A stretch of DNA of 64,000 nucleotides from CADEDV01 sp036383515 (GCA_036383515.1 DASVOE010000020.1:1-64000); one strand, 5' to 3'; shown: positions 7,530 through 15,435, numbered from the stretch's first letter. The notes: generated by a model not told the origin, from the letters alone. Numbers and translations: made by a program.

Positions 7530-8444
7530 ATGTACCGGCTGCTGGTACTATATATCTTCCTGTTAGTTTCCTGCACGACCACCAACCGAGCTCTTTCCTA
7601 TACTGTTCAGACAAAGCCTGTTTATAAAATTGATCCGGAACCACAAAAAATCATCCTGCTTAATACCTGTAATTTTGCCACGAAAAAAATCCGTGACAAA
7701 AAGGAAGAACTGTTTATATCCCTTACAGATAGTCTTATGCTATGGGCTTCGGGAAAGATCACTGATAAAACAGGAATACGTACACAGGTATTGACCGGTT
7801 ACACTGACCTTGCCGGCAATACGGATAGTACCGTACTTGCACAGTTAAAAGAATATAACGCATCGCATGCCATCATCCTTTATTCCTTTAATGTGTTTTT
7901 TAACCAGACACATGTGGATGTCGTTAAAAACTTGGATGGTAAAAAAGACAGAACTGCCTATTATGATATAGTTGCTGATATTGATTATTCGTTTTATTCG
8001 ATCGCAGGTTTATTGAAAAATAAAACGATCCTAAAAAAACGTTTCCACTCCTCCCGTTCAGTGATCAGTGGGTTGCTGGCAGTCGGGCCCAATGTGGTGG
8101 CGCAGCGAAAAGATGCCCGTGACATTATGCTGGAAAATGGACAGGACTTCCTGAATTATTTTTTTCCTGGTGAAGCAGGCCGCACCCGCATCATTTTTAC
8201 CGGCAAAGGATTTGAAGCAGTGAATGCTGCTCTTGCCAGGAATAACTATGATGCAGCCCTTACCGAAAACCTCCGGTTTATTGATGATAGCAATAAAGAA
8301 AAAGCTGCGAAAGCCTGTTATAATTGTGCAGTGCTGTTTGACCGAAAAGGCCAGCCCGGTGAAGCAAAGACCTACCTGCAACAATCTCTTTCTTTGTTTA
8401 ACCTGCGGGAAGCAAGATCGATGCTGAATGATTTTGAAGAGTAA
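7530..8444 (+). CDS. Lipoprotein with C-terminal TPR-like region (DUF6340-like)
   Basis: The 304-residue protein begins with a lipoprotein signal (MYRLLVLYIFLLVSC, lipobox Cys at residue 15). The middle part (KIILLNTCNFATKKIRDKKEE ... YYDIVADIDYSFYSIAGLL) has the mixed alpha/beta pattern of Bacteroidota envelope lipoproteins annotated DUF6340. Residues about 225-300 (AVNAALARNNYDAALTENLRFID ... ACYNCAVLFDRKGQPGEAKTYL) look like two TPR-type helical hairpins. It is probably anchored in the outer membrane and may bind partner proteins. Function unknown; the family name is from memory. A terminator follows at 8502-8526. Confidence 0.72.
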   Translation: MYRLLVLYIFLLVSCTTTNRALSYTVQTKPVYKIDPEPQKIILLNTCNFATKKIRDKKEELFISLTDSLMLWASGKITDKTGIRTQVLTGYTDLAGNTDSTVLAQLKEYNASHAIILYSFNVFFNQTHVDVVKNLDGKKDRTAYYDIVADIDYSFYSIAGLLKNKTILKKRFHSSRSVISGLLAVGPNVVAQRKDARDIMLENGQDFLNYFFPGEAGRTRIIFTGKGFEAVNAALARNNYDAALTENLRFIDDSNKEKAAKACYNCAVLFDRKGQPGEAKTYLQQSLSLFNLREARSMLNDFEE

Positions 8445-8501
8445 GGAAACAGCTGCATCAACAATACCTGATTAAATTAGTAATTCAATCCAACTTAAAA
8501 G

Positions 8502-8526
8502 CTTCCCGTAGTGAGAAGTTTTTTTT
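8502..8526 (+). terminator. Probable terminator after the DUF6340-like lipoprotein gene
   Basis: CTTC at 8502-8505 pairs with GAAG at 8515-8518 (with one mismatch and an inner C-G pair), followed by eight T. AACTT and AAGTT extend the symmetry. Confidence 0.55.
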
Positions 8527-8638
8527 AGTATAGAAACTATATCAATGCCCTGTTTTTTGTTTCCGCGAATACAGTTTTTTTATTTATCCTTTCCTGTGAC
8601 ATGATGAAAATAATTGGTCCGTTTCGTAACTTGTCTAT

Positions 8639-10453
8639 GTGGAAGAAACATTACCAAAGAAAAGCACCCGTCTTAAACGGGTAAGAAAAAATTTAAAGCA
8701 AGCTATGGCGCTTGCCTGGGCTGCTTCGCCGCGTTTATTGATCCGTTATTCACTGCTTGGCATGTTCAATGCTATCATGCCACCAATCTCTGTTTACTTA
8801 GGCGCTGTACTTGTCAATAAGATTGCTGAAGCGCAGATCCACCCGCTGCGTTTTGAAAATGTTTTATGGATCGTTATTGGTTTGTGGATCACCTTTGTAG
8901 TACAGCGTGCTGTTGGCGCTTACATGGGTTATGGCAGAAATTTATATGTGCGCCGGGTAGAACTTGAAGCCGAATGCCGCTTGTTGGAAAAAGCATCAAG
9001 GGTTGATCTGGGTCACTTTGATAATTCTGATTGGCATGACCGGCTGGCCCGTGCCAAACGGGATGTGAACTGGAGACCCGGTGATCTTACCTGGTCCATA
9101 TTGGGGTTATCGGGCAATATCGTCACCATTGTATTAATGGCCGGATTGCTGGCAAGTCTTCATTATACGTTAGTGCTTCTTGCATTGGGAGCTGCTTTTC
9201 TTTCGTTGATGTTGGAAAGCCGTGTCACCACCCGACTCTATAAATATTTTTATAAGGAAACACCGGAAGAAAGAGAGCGACAATATCTCGGTGACCTGCT
9301 GGTGCAGCCACGCAACACCAAAGAAGTGAGAGCTTATGTGCTTGCCGATTACCTGCTCGGCAGGTATCGTAAACTATCCGATGATCTTTTTAAACAAAGA
9401 GAAAAAATGTTTCGTCTCGGAAGCAGTATGTCACTTTTAACGGGTTTTATCACCGGAACCATTCTTGCACTGGCTTATGTATTTGTCGCACTTAAAGGAA
9501 TAAAAGGAACGATCAATCCCGGGGCTGTTGTGCTGGTGATCGGTGCCTTTACATCGGTGTCCGGAACGTTGGGACAAATCTCCAGCACTTTTGTTGCCGT
9601 GGATCAGCATACCACTTTTCTCGACGATTATTTTTCTTTTCTCACAGTAGGTTCGCTGGTACCTGTACCTGAAAAACCGGTTGCTATTACCACTACTCCC
9701 ATTGAAGGAATTGAATTTGATGCTGTCAGTTTCACTTATCCCGGCGGAACCGATCCGGCAGTACATGGATTAAATCTTCACATAAAAAAGGGAGAACTCA
9801 TGGCATTGGTAGGTGAGAACGGTGCCGGCAAATCAACGCTCATTAAATTGTTGCTTCGTTTTTATGATGCGGGACAAGGCACCGTAAAAGTGGGTGGTAT
9901 TGATGTAAAAGAAATGGATCCTGAAGAGTTGCGCAACAGGATTGGTGTGCTGTTCCAGGATTATGCGATGTATGAACTTTCTGTACGGGAGAATGTGGTT
10001 ATGGGAAGACCGAATGGTACCATCAATGATCAGCAGGTGATCAAAGCCCTGCAGGATTCACGAAGTGAATGGCTGGTGAGCAAGATGGCGAATGGACTCG
10101 ATTCAAAAGTGGGGAGATTGTTTGAAGGTGGTCATGATCTTTCGGGAGGTGAATGGCAGCGTCTCGCATTGGCCCGCATCATGTATCGTAATGCTGATAT
10201 CTGGATACTGGATGAACCTACGGCTTCACTCGATCCCGAAGCAGAAGCCGCCATCTTTGCTGAGTTGAAAGAAAATCTCAAAGGCCGTATCGGTATTGTT
10301 ATCTCTCACCGTTTTTCCACGGTGCGTATTGCGGACCGTATAGCCGTGATAGATGATGGAAGAGTAACTGAACTGGGAACGCATGAAGAATTGCTCGCAG
10401 CAAGAAACCGGTATGCACAATTGTTCGAGTTGCAGGCGAGTGGTTACAGGTGA
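8639..10453 (+). CDS. ABC transporter, fused permease and ATP-binding domains
   Basis: The 604-residue half-transporter has an ABC type-1 exporter membrane domain in residues ~20-330 and a nucleotide-binding domain in ~345-600: Walker A GENGAGKST near 392-400, Q-loop LFQDYAMYE near 440, signature LSGGEWQRLALAR near 500-512, Walker B ADIWILDEPTAS near 521-532 and H-loop ISHRFSTV near 556. All ATPase residues are intact, so the homodimer should be active. Substrate cannot be read; lipid, peptide and drug exporters share this form. The likely start is GTG at 8639, since an in-frame TAA lies 12 bases upstream; an ATG 22 codons in (MALAWAASP) is the alternative. Confidence 0.9.
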   Translation: MEETLPKKSTRLKRVRKNLKQAMALAWAASPRLLIRYSLLGMFNAIMPPISVYLGAVLVNKIAEAQIHPLRFENVLWIVIGLWITFVVQRAVGAYMGYGRNLYVRRVELEAECRLLEKASRVDLGHFDNSDWHDRLARAKRDVNWRPGDLTWSILGLSGNIVTIVLMAGLLASLHYTLVLLALGAAFLSLMLESRVTTRLYKYFYKETPEERERQYLGDLLVQPRNTKEVRAYVLADYLLGRYRKLSDDLFKQREKMFRLGSSMSLLTGFITGTILALAYVFVALKGIKGTINPGAVVLVIGAFTSVSGTLGQISSTFVAVDQHTTFLDDYFSFLTVGSLVPVPEKPVAITTTPIEGIEFDAVSFTYPGGTDPAVHGLNLHIKKGELMALVGENGAGKSTLIKLLLRFYDAGQGTVKVGGIDVKEMDPEELRNRIGVLFQDYAMYELSVRENVVMGRPNGTINDQQVIKALQDSRSEWLVSKMANGLDSKVGRLFEGGHDLSGGEWQRLALARIMYRNADIWILDEPTASLDPEAEAAIFAELKENLKGRIGIVISHRFSTVRIADRIAVIDDGRVTELGTHEELLAARNRYAQLFELQASGYR

Positions 10454-10654
10454 ATCGTGATCAAAAGATTCAATGAGATTTTTTATTTAACCGGTTGTGC
10501 TAATAATTTGCATTAGTGTTTGGAAGCATTTCATGTTACATACTTTGCTAACTTTTCAAGTGATGCGATAGTGCCTGCCTCATTGTCTTCAGGTCGTATA
10601 CCCAGAGGAATATTTTTAAATAAGAAGGTAACCCTGGTTACTTCCCGGTATCAG

Positions 10655-10729
10655 TTAACCAAAAAAGCCCTTGCCCCATAGTATAACCAGGAGGAGTATA
10701 AAAATAGAAAGAGCAAGTTTTATCTTCAT
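10655..10729 (-). CDS. Possible 24-aa single-helix membrane peptide
   Basis: A short frame MKIKLALSIFILLLVILWGK followed by GFFG and stop begins 4 bases after the stop of the 60-aa membrane protein on the same strand. It has a basic start, one perfect hydrophobic helix and a short polar end, as in many bacterial small membrane proteins. Length alone gives no statistical support. The tight coupling to the gene upstream is the reason for listing it. Confidence 0.4.
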   Translation of the reverse strand: MKIKLALSIFILLLVILWGKGFFG

Positions 10730-10733
10730 TTTA

Positions 10734-10916
10734 TTATGACGGGAAGAATACAGCATGATTCAAATGTTTGCTTCTGTTATTTGTTTCTGTCAAAATGTTA
10801 ACTGTAATACAGGCAAGCGTTGAAACTAAAATGATACCAACAATGATGCGGAATACTATCGGTCGGCCTTTTATGGAAATTTCTTCCTCAAGCATAGTGG
10901 CAATTTTCTTTTTCAT
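10734..10916 (-). CDS. Small single-pass membrane protein, about 60 aa
   Basis: Taking the inner start, the product MKKKIATMLEEEISIKGRPI ... has a charged amphipathic N-terminus, one membrane helix (VFRIIVGIILVSTLACITVNIL) and a polar tail ending HAVFFPS. The upstream ATG at 10937 sits directly against a predicted -7 box at 10940-10947 and would leave no leader, so the ATG at 10916 is preferred. The plus-strand frame over the same bases is judged a shadow. Function is unknown; it may work with the 24-aa peptide gene that follows. Confidence 0.5.
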   Translation of the reverse strand: MKKKIATMLEEEISIKGRPIVFRIIVGIILVSTLACITVNILTETNNRSKHLNHAVFFPS

Positions 10917-10939
10917 ATTTGTTGTGAATAGTGACATGA

Positions 10940-10968
10940 TAAATTTAGTTTTACAATTTTAAGGCCAA
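10940..10968 (-). promoter_or_regulatory. Predicted promoter for the small membrane protein gene
   Basis: On the minus strand TTG, an 18-base spacer and TAAATTTA (TAnnTTTG with one mismatch) are seen. The predicted start of transcription would leave a leader of roughly 15-20 bases to the ATG at 10916. Confidence 0.42.
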
Positions 10969-11171
10969 CACGCTGAAGGCATTTTTTTTACCTGAAACCT
11001 TTATGAGTGTGGATAGGATTGCCTATTACAGGAGTGGCTATGCAGAAATGTTTACCACCTGAATATATTAGAGAGGGTTGCCAACCCTTCTTCTATTACA
11101 GATACAGACACTAACCGTTCTCCAACAAAAAAATATTATGTAGCTTAGCTATTCACAATTGCTTCATTTAA

Positions 11172-11444
11172 ATGGCAACTGTAAAATTCACTTACGCATT
11201 AAAAAGATTTTTCCCGGAGTTAAATGACATTCCGGCCAATGGAAATTCTTTTGCGGAAATTTTTAAAGAAATAGATGCAAGCTATCCCGGTCTTAGCAGC
11301 TATGTGCTGGATGAAAGAGGAAGCCTTCGCCGCCATGTAAATATTTTTATTGATGGTAAGATGATCAGCGACCGTAATAAATTAAGCGATCCTGTTTCTT
11401 CCAACAGCGAAATATATATCCTGCAAGCCTTGTCAGGCGGATAA
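11172..11444 (+). CDS. MoaD/ThiS-like ubiquitin-fold protein
   Basis: The 90-residue protein has the beta-grasp pattern of sulfur carriers (MATVKFTYALKRFF ... SFAEIFKEIDASYPGL ... VNIFIDGKMI ... EIYILQALSGG) and ends exactly in Gly-Gly, the tail that is adenylated and thiocarboxylated in MoaD and ThiS. No MoaE, ThiG or E1-like partner is present in the window, so its acceptor is unknown. It is followed after 10 bases by a BNR beta-propeller gene, and the two are surely cotranscribed. This pairing points to a specialised role rather than general molybdopterin synthesis. Confidence 0.85.
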   Translation: MATVKFTYALKRFFPELNDIPANGNSFAEIFKEIDASYPGLSSYVLDERGSLRRHVNIFIDGKMISDRNKLSDPVSSNSEIYILQALSGG

Positions 11445-11454
11445 ACTTCTGCTT

Positions 11455-12537
11455 ATGAAATCAACACTTCTTTTAGGCACCCGGAAAGGGTTTATCGCCT
11501 ATCGTTTTAAAAACGGTACATGGCAATCAGAGAATCTTTCTTTCGAAGGCATTCCGGTTTCCATTGCCTATGCGGATGAAAGAACCGGCACCTGGTGGGC
11601 CTGTCTCGATCATGGACATTGGGGAGTAAAGCTTCATCGCTCTGCTGACAGGGGAAAAACATGGAAAGAGTTAACAGCTCCTGCATATCCTGAAGGTGCA
11701 ACAATCAAAGACGGTCTGCCTGCCACCACACGATATATATGGGCTATGGCAAATGGCGGTAAAAAATTTCCATCAAGGTTATGGCTCGGCACCGATCCTG
11801 GTGGTTTATTTCTAAGTGAAGATGACGGCAATAGTTTTCAATTAGTGGAATCATTGTGGAATCATCCTACCCGAAAAGAAGGATGGTTTGGCGGTGGTCG
11901 TGATCAGCCCGGCATTCATTCCATCGTAGTTGATCCGCGAAATGAAGACCGTGTTTTTATCGGCATCAGTTGTGCCGGCGTTTTTGAAACTACTGATAGC
12001 GGCAGCACATGGTATATACGTAATAAAGGCATGCATGCCGATTTTCTTCCTGATCCGAATGCAGCAACCGGTTACGATCCACATATTCTTGTTGCTGCTC
12101 CATCCGATCCTGATACATTATGGCAGCAAAATCATTGCGGCATTTTTTGTTCTACAGACGCTGCTATGAACTGGCAGGATGTAGGACAAGCCGATGGCCC
12201 GGCAAAGTTTGGTTTTGCCATTGCTGTAGCAGAAGATGATCCTCAGCAGGCATGGGTAGCTCCTGCCAATAGCGATATGACCCGTACTGCTGTTAAAGGC
12301 GCTCTGTGTATTTGCAGAACCGATGATGGCGGAAAGACATGGAAACAACAAAGAAAAGGATTGCCGCAGGAAAATTGTTTCGATATTGTTTACCGTCATG
12401 CACTGGCTCTCTCAGGCAATGCATTGGCATTTGGTACCACCACAGGTAATTTATTTTTTTCTGCTGATAAAGGGGAGAACTGGCAGACACTGAATAATTA
12501 TTTACCGATGGTTTATTCGGTGCAGTTTGCGGATTAG
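11455..12537 (+). CDS. BNR/sialidase-like beta-propeller protein
   Basis: The 360-residue protein contains repeated Asp-box/BNR elements (SADRGKTWKEL, SEDDGNSFQLV, TTDSGSTWYIR, STDAAMNWQDV, RTDDGGKTWKQ, SADKGENWQTL), so it should fold as a six- or seven-bladed propeller. There is no signal peptide, which is unusual for sialidase-like propellers and suggests a cytosolic protein. The catalytic residues of true sialidases are not recognisable. It is coupled to the MoaD/ThiS-like gene 10 bases upstream. A hairpin CCTGTC...GACAGG lies just after the stop (12541-12564). Confidence 0.82.
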   Translation: MKSTLLLGTRKGFIAYRFKNGTWQSENLSFEGIPVSIAYADERTGTWWACLDHGHWGVKLHRSADRGKTWKELTAPAYPEGATIKDGLPATTRYIWAMANGGKKFPSRLWLGTDPGGLFLSEDDGNSFQLVESLWNHPTRKEGWFGGGRDQPGIHSIVVDPRNEDRVFIGISCAGVFETTDSGSTWYIRNKGMHADFLPDPNAATGYDPHILVAAPSDPDTLWQQNHCGIFCSTDAAMNWQDVGQADGPAKFGFAIAVAEDDPQQAWVAPANSDMTRTAVKGALCICRTDDGGKTWKQQRKGLPQENCFDIVYRHALALSGNALAFGTTTGNLFFSADKGENWQTLNNYLPMVYSVQFAD

Positions 12538-12540
12538 CCC

Positions 12541-12564
12541 CCTGTCCCCCATGCGTGGAGACAG
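12541..12564 (+). other. Short inverted repeat after the BNR gene
   Basis: CCTGTC at 12541-12546 and GACAGG (ending at about 12564) flank a C-rich loop 3 bases after the stop codon. There is no T run, so it is a weak terminator candidate. Confidence 0.35.
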
Positions 12565-12579
12565 GCACAAGGACACTGA

Positions 12580-12652
12580 GATAATGAGTACAATACCGGT
12601 TGCTTTTCATTTTACGCCTGATCCCCTTCGAAGACCCGGCTGCGAATAATAA
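12580..12652 (+). repeat. Dispersed palindromic repeat, copy A
   Basis: About 70 bases. It shares with copy C (14239-14308) the left part ATAATGAnTACAATAnCGGTTGCTT and with copies B and C the hairpin part TTTACGCC ... CGGCT(G/A)CGAATA. In this copy the stem is imperfect (GCCTGATC / GACCCGGC). Confidence 0.7.
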
Positions 12653-12756
12653 AAATTTCGGCAGATAATTCTATATAAGCTAAATTTATAATCTCCTTTA
12701 CCCCCTGGTAACAACTTTTCCCGGCCTGCTATTTATTCATATTAAAATCAACATCA

Positions 12757-13500
12757 ATGAAACGGTTAAGATTTCCCGGTCTGCTATTTTGTGCAGCCAC
12801 TTTATTCTTTTTAACCTCCTGCGGGGGAAATGAAAGTAAAGAGAAAACAAACACTGATTCCACCACTGCTGAGAGTAACACGAATGCGGTTGCCACGGAA
12901 CCAAATACGATTATTACTACTCCGGAAAATATGATGGTAGTAACGCATAAGGTGGCTGATTTTGAAAAATTCCAGGCCTCTTACGATGCGCATGATTCCC
13001 TGCGATTGGCCAATGGCTTACATAGTTATGTAATTGGACGGGGTGTAGATGATCCCAATATGGTAATGGTAGTTGTAAAAGCAGATGACATAGAAAAAGC
13101 GAAGGCATTTGCCAAAGATGCCAGCCTGAAAAACGCCATGAAAAAAGCTGGCGTAACAGGTGCTCCTACGATTTCTTTTAATACCAGCACCTGGCAGGAT
13201 ACAGCTGTGTTAGCTCCAGGCACCATCCGGTCAAGATCAACGTTTACTGTTAAAGATTGGGATGCGTGGGTTAAGAGTTTCATGGAAGGTAAGCAGGAAA
13301 GATTGGATAATGGTATAACTGCCAGGGTGATCGGCCACGATGTAGATGATAATAAAAAAGTATCGCTGGTGACGGCTTTATTAGATACTGCCAAAGCCTT
13401 TGCCTATTACAAATCAGATGCGCTGAAAAAAAGAAGAGAAGCCGGTGGTGTGATAGGCGAACCAAAGCGATTTCTGTTCCGGGTAGTGAAGCGCTATTGA
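12757..13500 (+). CDS. Lipoprotein with two ABM-like ferredoxin-fold repeats
   Basis: The 247-residue protein has a lipoprotein signal (FFLTSC, Cys at residue 22) and a Ser/Thr/Asn-rich linker to about residue 50. Two homologous halves follow: residues ~58-145 (MVVTHKVADFEKFQASYDAHDSLR ... GLHSYVIGRGVDDPNMVMVVVKADDIEKAKAFAKD) and ~155-243 (STFTVKDWDAWVKSFMEGKQERLDNGITARVIGHDVDDNKKVSLVTALLDTAKAFAY). Each half shows VIGxxVDDxxxVxxV and looks like a dimeric alpha/beta-barrel (antibiotic-biosynthesis-monooxygenase-like) unit, so one chain would form a pseudo-dimer. Ligand and function are unknown. Hairpins follow the stop codon. Confidence 0.72.
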   Translation: MKRLRFPGLLFCAATLFFLTSCGGNESKEKTNTDSTTAESNTNAVATEPNTIITTPENMMVVTHKVADFEKFQASYDAHDSLRLANGLHSYVIGRGVDDPNMVMVVVKADDIEKAKAFAKDASLKNAMKKAGVTGAPTISFNTSTWQDTAVLAPGTIRSRSTFTVKDWDAWVKSFMEGKQERLDNGITARVIGHDVDDNKKVSLVTALLDTAKAFAYYKSDALKKRREAGGVIGEPKRFLFRVVKRY

Positions 13501-13502
13501 TC

Positions 13503-13516
13503 CCGATAGCTATCGG
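13503..13516. repeat. Palindrome CCGATAGCTATCGG
   Basis: A perfect 14-base palindrome directly after the stop codon of the preceding gene, followed by seven A. The related string CCCGATAGCTA recurs near 29138. This is a motif I know as a frequent intergenic palindrome in Bacteroidota genomes. Confidence 0.5.
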
Positions 13517-13540
13517 AAAAAAATTGAAATGAAATAATAC

Positions 13541-13569
13541 AAAAGATGAAGTGATGCTTCATCTTTTTT
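13541..13569 (+). terminator. Rho-independent terminator of the two-repeat lipoprotein gene
   Basis: AAAAGATGAAG at 13541-13551 pairs perfectly with CTTCATCTTTT at 13557-13567 around a 5-base loop, and the right arm continues in T. Confidence 0.75.
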
Positions 13570-13618
13570 GTTATGCTTCCATTTACGCCAAGTCCTTTGG
13601 AGATCCGGCTGCGAATAG
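13570..13618 (+). repeat. Dispersed palindromic repeat, copy B
   Basis: Shares TATGCTTCCATTTACGCC, a variable hairpin (AGTC-CTTTGGA-GATC) and CGGCTGCGAATA with copies A and C. It lies between a terminator and the convergent SRPBCC gene. Confidence 0.7.
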
Positions 13619-13668
13619 TGCTTAGTGAGTTATTTAAAAACTAATCCTCCGAAATGTCAAAGTTGATT

Positions 13669-14118
13669 TTATGCATCTGGAATTTCCGGCTCAACTAGCT
13701 TAGCCAACTTTTCTAAAGATTCCTGCCAACCTAAATAACACATTTCTGCTGGTATCATAGAAGGAATATCTTGCTGCAAAATTTTTATTTCAGTGCCCAC
13801 CATCACCTTTTTTAGTTCGACAGAAGTAGTCATTTCACCTGGAAGGTTAGGGTCGTCAAATTTATCTGTATACTTTAAAAACTCATTAGGTTTAATCTCA
13901 AGGTATTTGCCTCCGAACGAATGGCCATTGCCAGTAGAAAAATTATGAAATGACATTCTAAAAGTTCCGCCCACTTTTACATTCATTTCATGCACAGTGC
14001 AGAGGAACCCATAGGGAGGTAACCAGGATGCAAGTGCATTAGCTTCAGTAAATGCCCGATAAACCTTTTCAGGAGATGCTTTAAGGACTCTGTGTAATGA
14101 TACGCTGTTGTTTGTCAT
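13669..14118 (-). CDS. SRPBCC / AHSA1-like protein
   Basis: The 149-residue protein belongs to the START/Bet v 1 superfamily, AHSA1 (activator of Hsp90 ATPase homologue) branch: HRVLKASPEKVYRAFTEANALASWLPP at the start, VGGTFRMSFHNFSTG in the middle, GWQESLEKLAKLVE at the end. It forms a hydrophobic ligand cavity; bacterial members have mostly unknown ligands. It is cytosolic. A minus-strand -7 box TAAATTTG can be seen at 14173-14180 but no good -33 box accompanies it. Palindromic repeats lie on both sides of the gene. Confidence 0.88.
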   Translation of the reverse strand: MTNNSVSLHRVLKASPEKVYRAFTEANALASWLPPYGFLCTVHEMNVKVGGTFRMSFHNFSTGNGHSFGGKYLEIKPNEFLKYTDKFDDPNLPGEMTTSVELKKVMVGTEIKILQQDIPSMIPAEMCYLGWQESLEKLAKLVEPEIPDA

Positions 14119-14238
14119 AAAAATTTCGAGTTAATTTCTGTTCGTTATATTTTTTCAGCTTTATCAGCTTTACAAATTTAAATAGTTCTTGTCAGGTTGT
14201 CGCTCGTTTTGACTGGAACAGAATTAATTGCATTACCA

Positions 14239-14308
14239 GATAATGATTACAATATCGGTTGCTTCCATTTACGCCGAGTCACTTCGGAGACTCGGCTACG
14301 AATAAATA
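14239..14308 (+). repeat. Dispersed palindromic repeat, copy C (most symmetric)
   Basis: The hairpin is perfect here: GCCGAGTC at 14273-14280 pairs with GACTCGGC at 14289-14296 around ACTTCGGA. The left flank (GATAATGATTACAATATCGGTTGCTTCCATTTAC in two halves) matches copy A and the right end CGGCTACGAATA matches copies A and B. It lies just past the end of the type I restriction operon. Confidence 0.75.
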
Positions 14309-14316
14309 ATCAATTT

Positions 14317-15432
14317 TTAAAAATAATCCTCATCGTTTGTTTCAAATACAACATTCTGTGCATGGAGAATTATTCTTTGAGAAGGTTCTAAGACTTTTGT
14401 TCTTCTATATAAATCTTCAAGTTCCTTTTTTTCTAACCATCTCGATCCTAACAATTCAGCATCAAATAATTCTTCAAATGTTTGTGTTTTTATTGCGGAC
14501 TTCTTGATGTTATTAAGTTGAATTGTATAATCCTTGTAGCCTTTCGTTTTTACATCATTTACTTTACAAATAGGTAAATGATATCCAGAAGTAATTAATT
14601 TATTAGGATTTTGTAGCTTATCTGTTGGCCGTAAAAAAGCGCAACAGTATGGAAATCTATAGTCTAGCGATGTCACTTTTACATTCTTCCCGTCCGAACA
14701 AAGATTACTACAACAAAAACATTTTTCCATTCTTTTTAGTTGGCCTTCTAAGTTGCCAGATTGAGAAAAATATAAAATTTCGTTTTCCCAAATTTTATAT
14801 TGCATTGCCACTATACGTACTTTTTTATTTTCTTCATTATATTGTTCATAAATTAAATCTGCTCCAGAAATTGCTTCAGAAGGATTAGGGTGTAAAACGG
14901 CAACACGAAAAATAGATTTATCATCTCTACTTCGATAGGTATTGAATTTGCCTAAGTGATTTTCAACCCAAATCTTATCTGCTCTATTTAAATAAGTGTC
15001 ATTTAAAATCGCCTGGCTCTCAGTAACTCTTTCAAGATTAAGGAATGCATTAAATTCTGTTTTTAAAAGCATCTTCAAATCAGTTGCTTCTCTTCTTAAA
15101 TTCTCTGGGTCATCATCGTTATTAGTAAACTGATTTAATAGCCTTTCTATCTCAAAAATCCTTGCTTCTATTATTTGTTCAGGCAAAATATCTCTTTCTT
15201 CTTCTCTTGATTTTGCTAATGCTTCCTGAGCGCATTTAGCATAAATTTTTTCTAATCTACTTTTCCTTTTAAGACCAATTTTTGAGTTCCCAAGAATTTC
15301 AGGGGCTATTTCTTTACTGAATTTAATAGCATCTTCATATTTTACATTCGGATTTTTCTTTACTAGAGAAAGTAACTCCCTTGATGCATTAAGAAATGCC
15401 CATTCCTTCTGAAGCTGATTTAGATTTTCCAT
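14317..15432 (-). CDS. Uncharacterised protein at the end of the type I restriction operon; possible PD-(D/E)XK-like nuclease
   Basis: I do not recognise this 371-residue protein as a whole. Residues 1-120 are helical and charged. Near residues 180-215 comes HPNPSEAISGADLIYEQY, about 10 residues, then VRIVAMQYKIW. The series E...GADLI...QYK has the spacing of a PD-(D/E)XK restriction-nuclease core with Gln in place of the second acid, as in Cap4/Mrr-type nucleases. A cysteine cluster CFCCSNLC near residue 237 and PYCC about 25 residues later could bind zinc. The ATG lies 3 bases after the hsdR stop codon, so the gene is in the same operon. It is AT-rich like hsdS. It may be an accessory restriction or effector protein; this is inference from motif and position only. 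Confidence 0.75.
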   Translation of the reverse strand: MENLNQLQKEWAFLNASRELLSLVKKNPNVKYEDAIKFSKEIAPEILGNSKIGLKRKSRLEKIYAKCAQEALAKSREEERDILPEQIIEARIFEIERLLNQFTNNDDDPENLRREATDLKMLLKTEFNAFLNLERVTESQAILNDTYLNRADKIWVENHLGKFNTYRSRDDKSIFRVAVLHPNPSEAISGADLIYEQYNEENKKVRIVAMQYKIWENEILYFSQSGNLEGQLKRMEKCFCCSNLCSDGKNVKVTSLDYRFPYCCAFLRPTDKLQNPNKLITSGYHLPICKVNDVKTKGYKDYTIQLNNIKKSAIKTQTFEELFDAELLGSRWLEKKELEDLYRRTKVLEPSQRIILHAQNVVFETNDEDYF

Positions 15433-15435
15433 ATA

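Noticed and set aside
10768..10962. 64-codon plus-strand hydrophobic frame opposite the 60-aa membrane protein
   Set aside because: The minus-strand frame has a charged start, a single clean helix, a promoter and a coupled downstream frame; the plus frame starts inside it and lacks these.
13503..13516. CRISPR or tRNA-like signal from the clustered palindromes at 12.5-14.3 kb
   Set aside because: The copies are separated by genes, have no regular spacers, and show no tRNA cloverleaf or CCA end.
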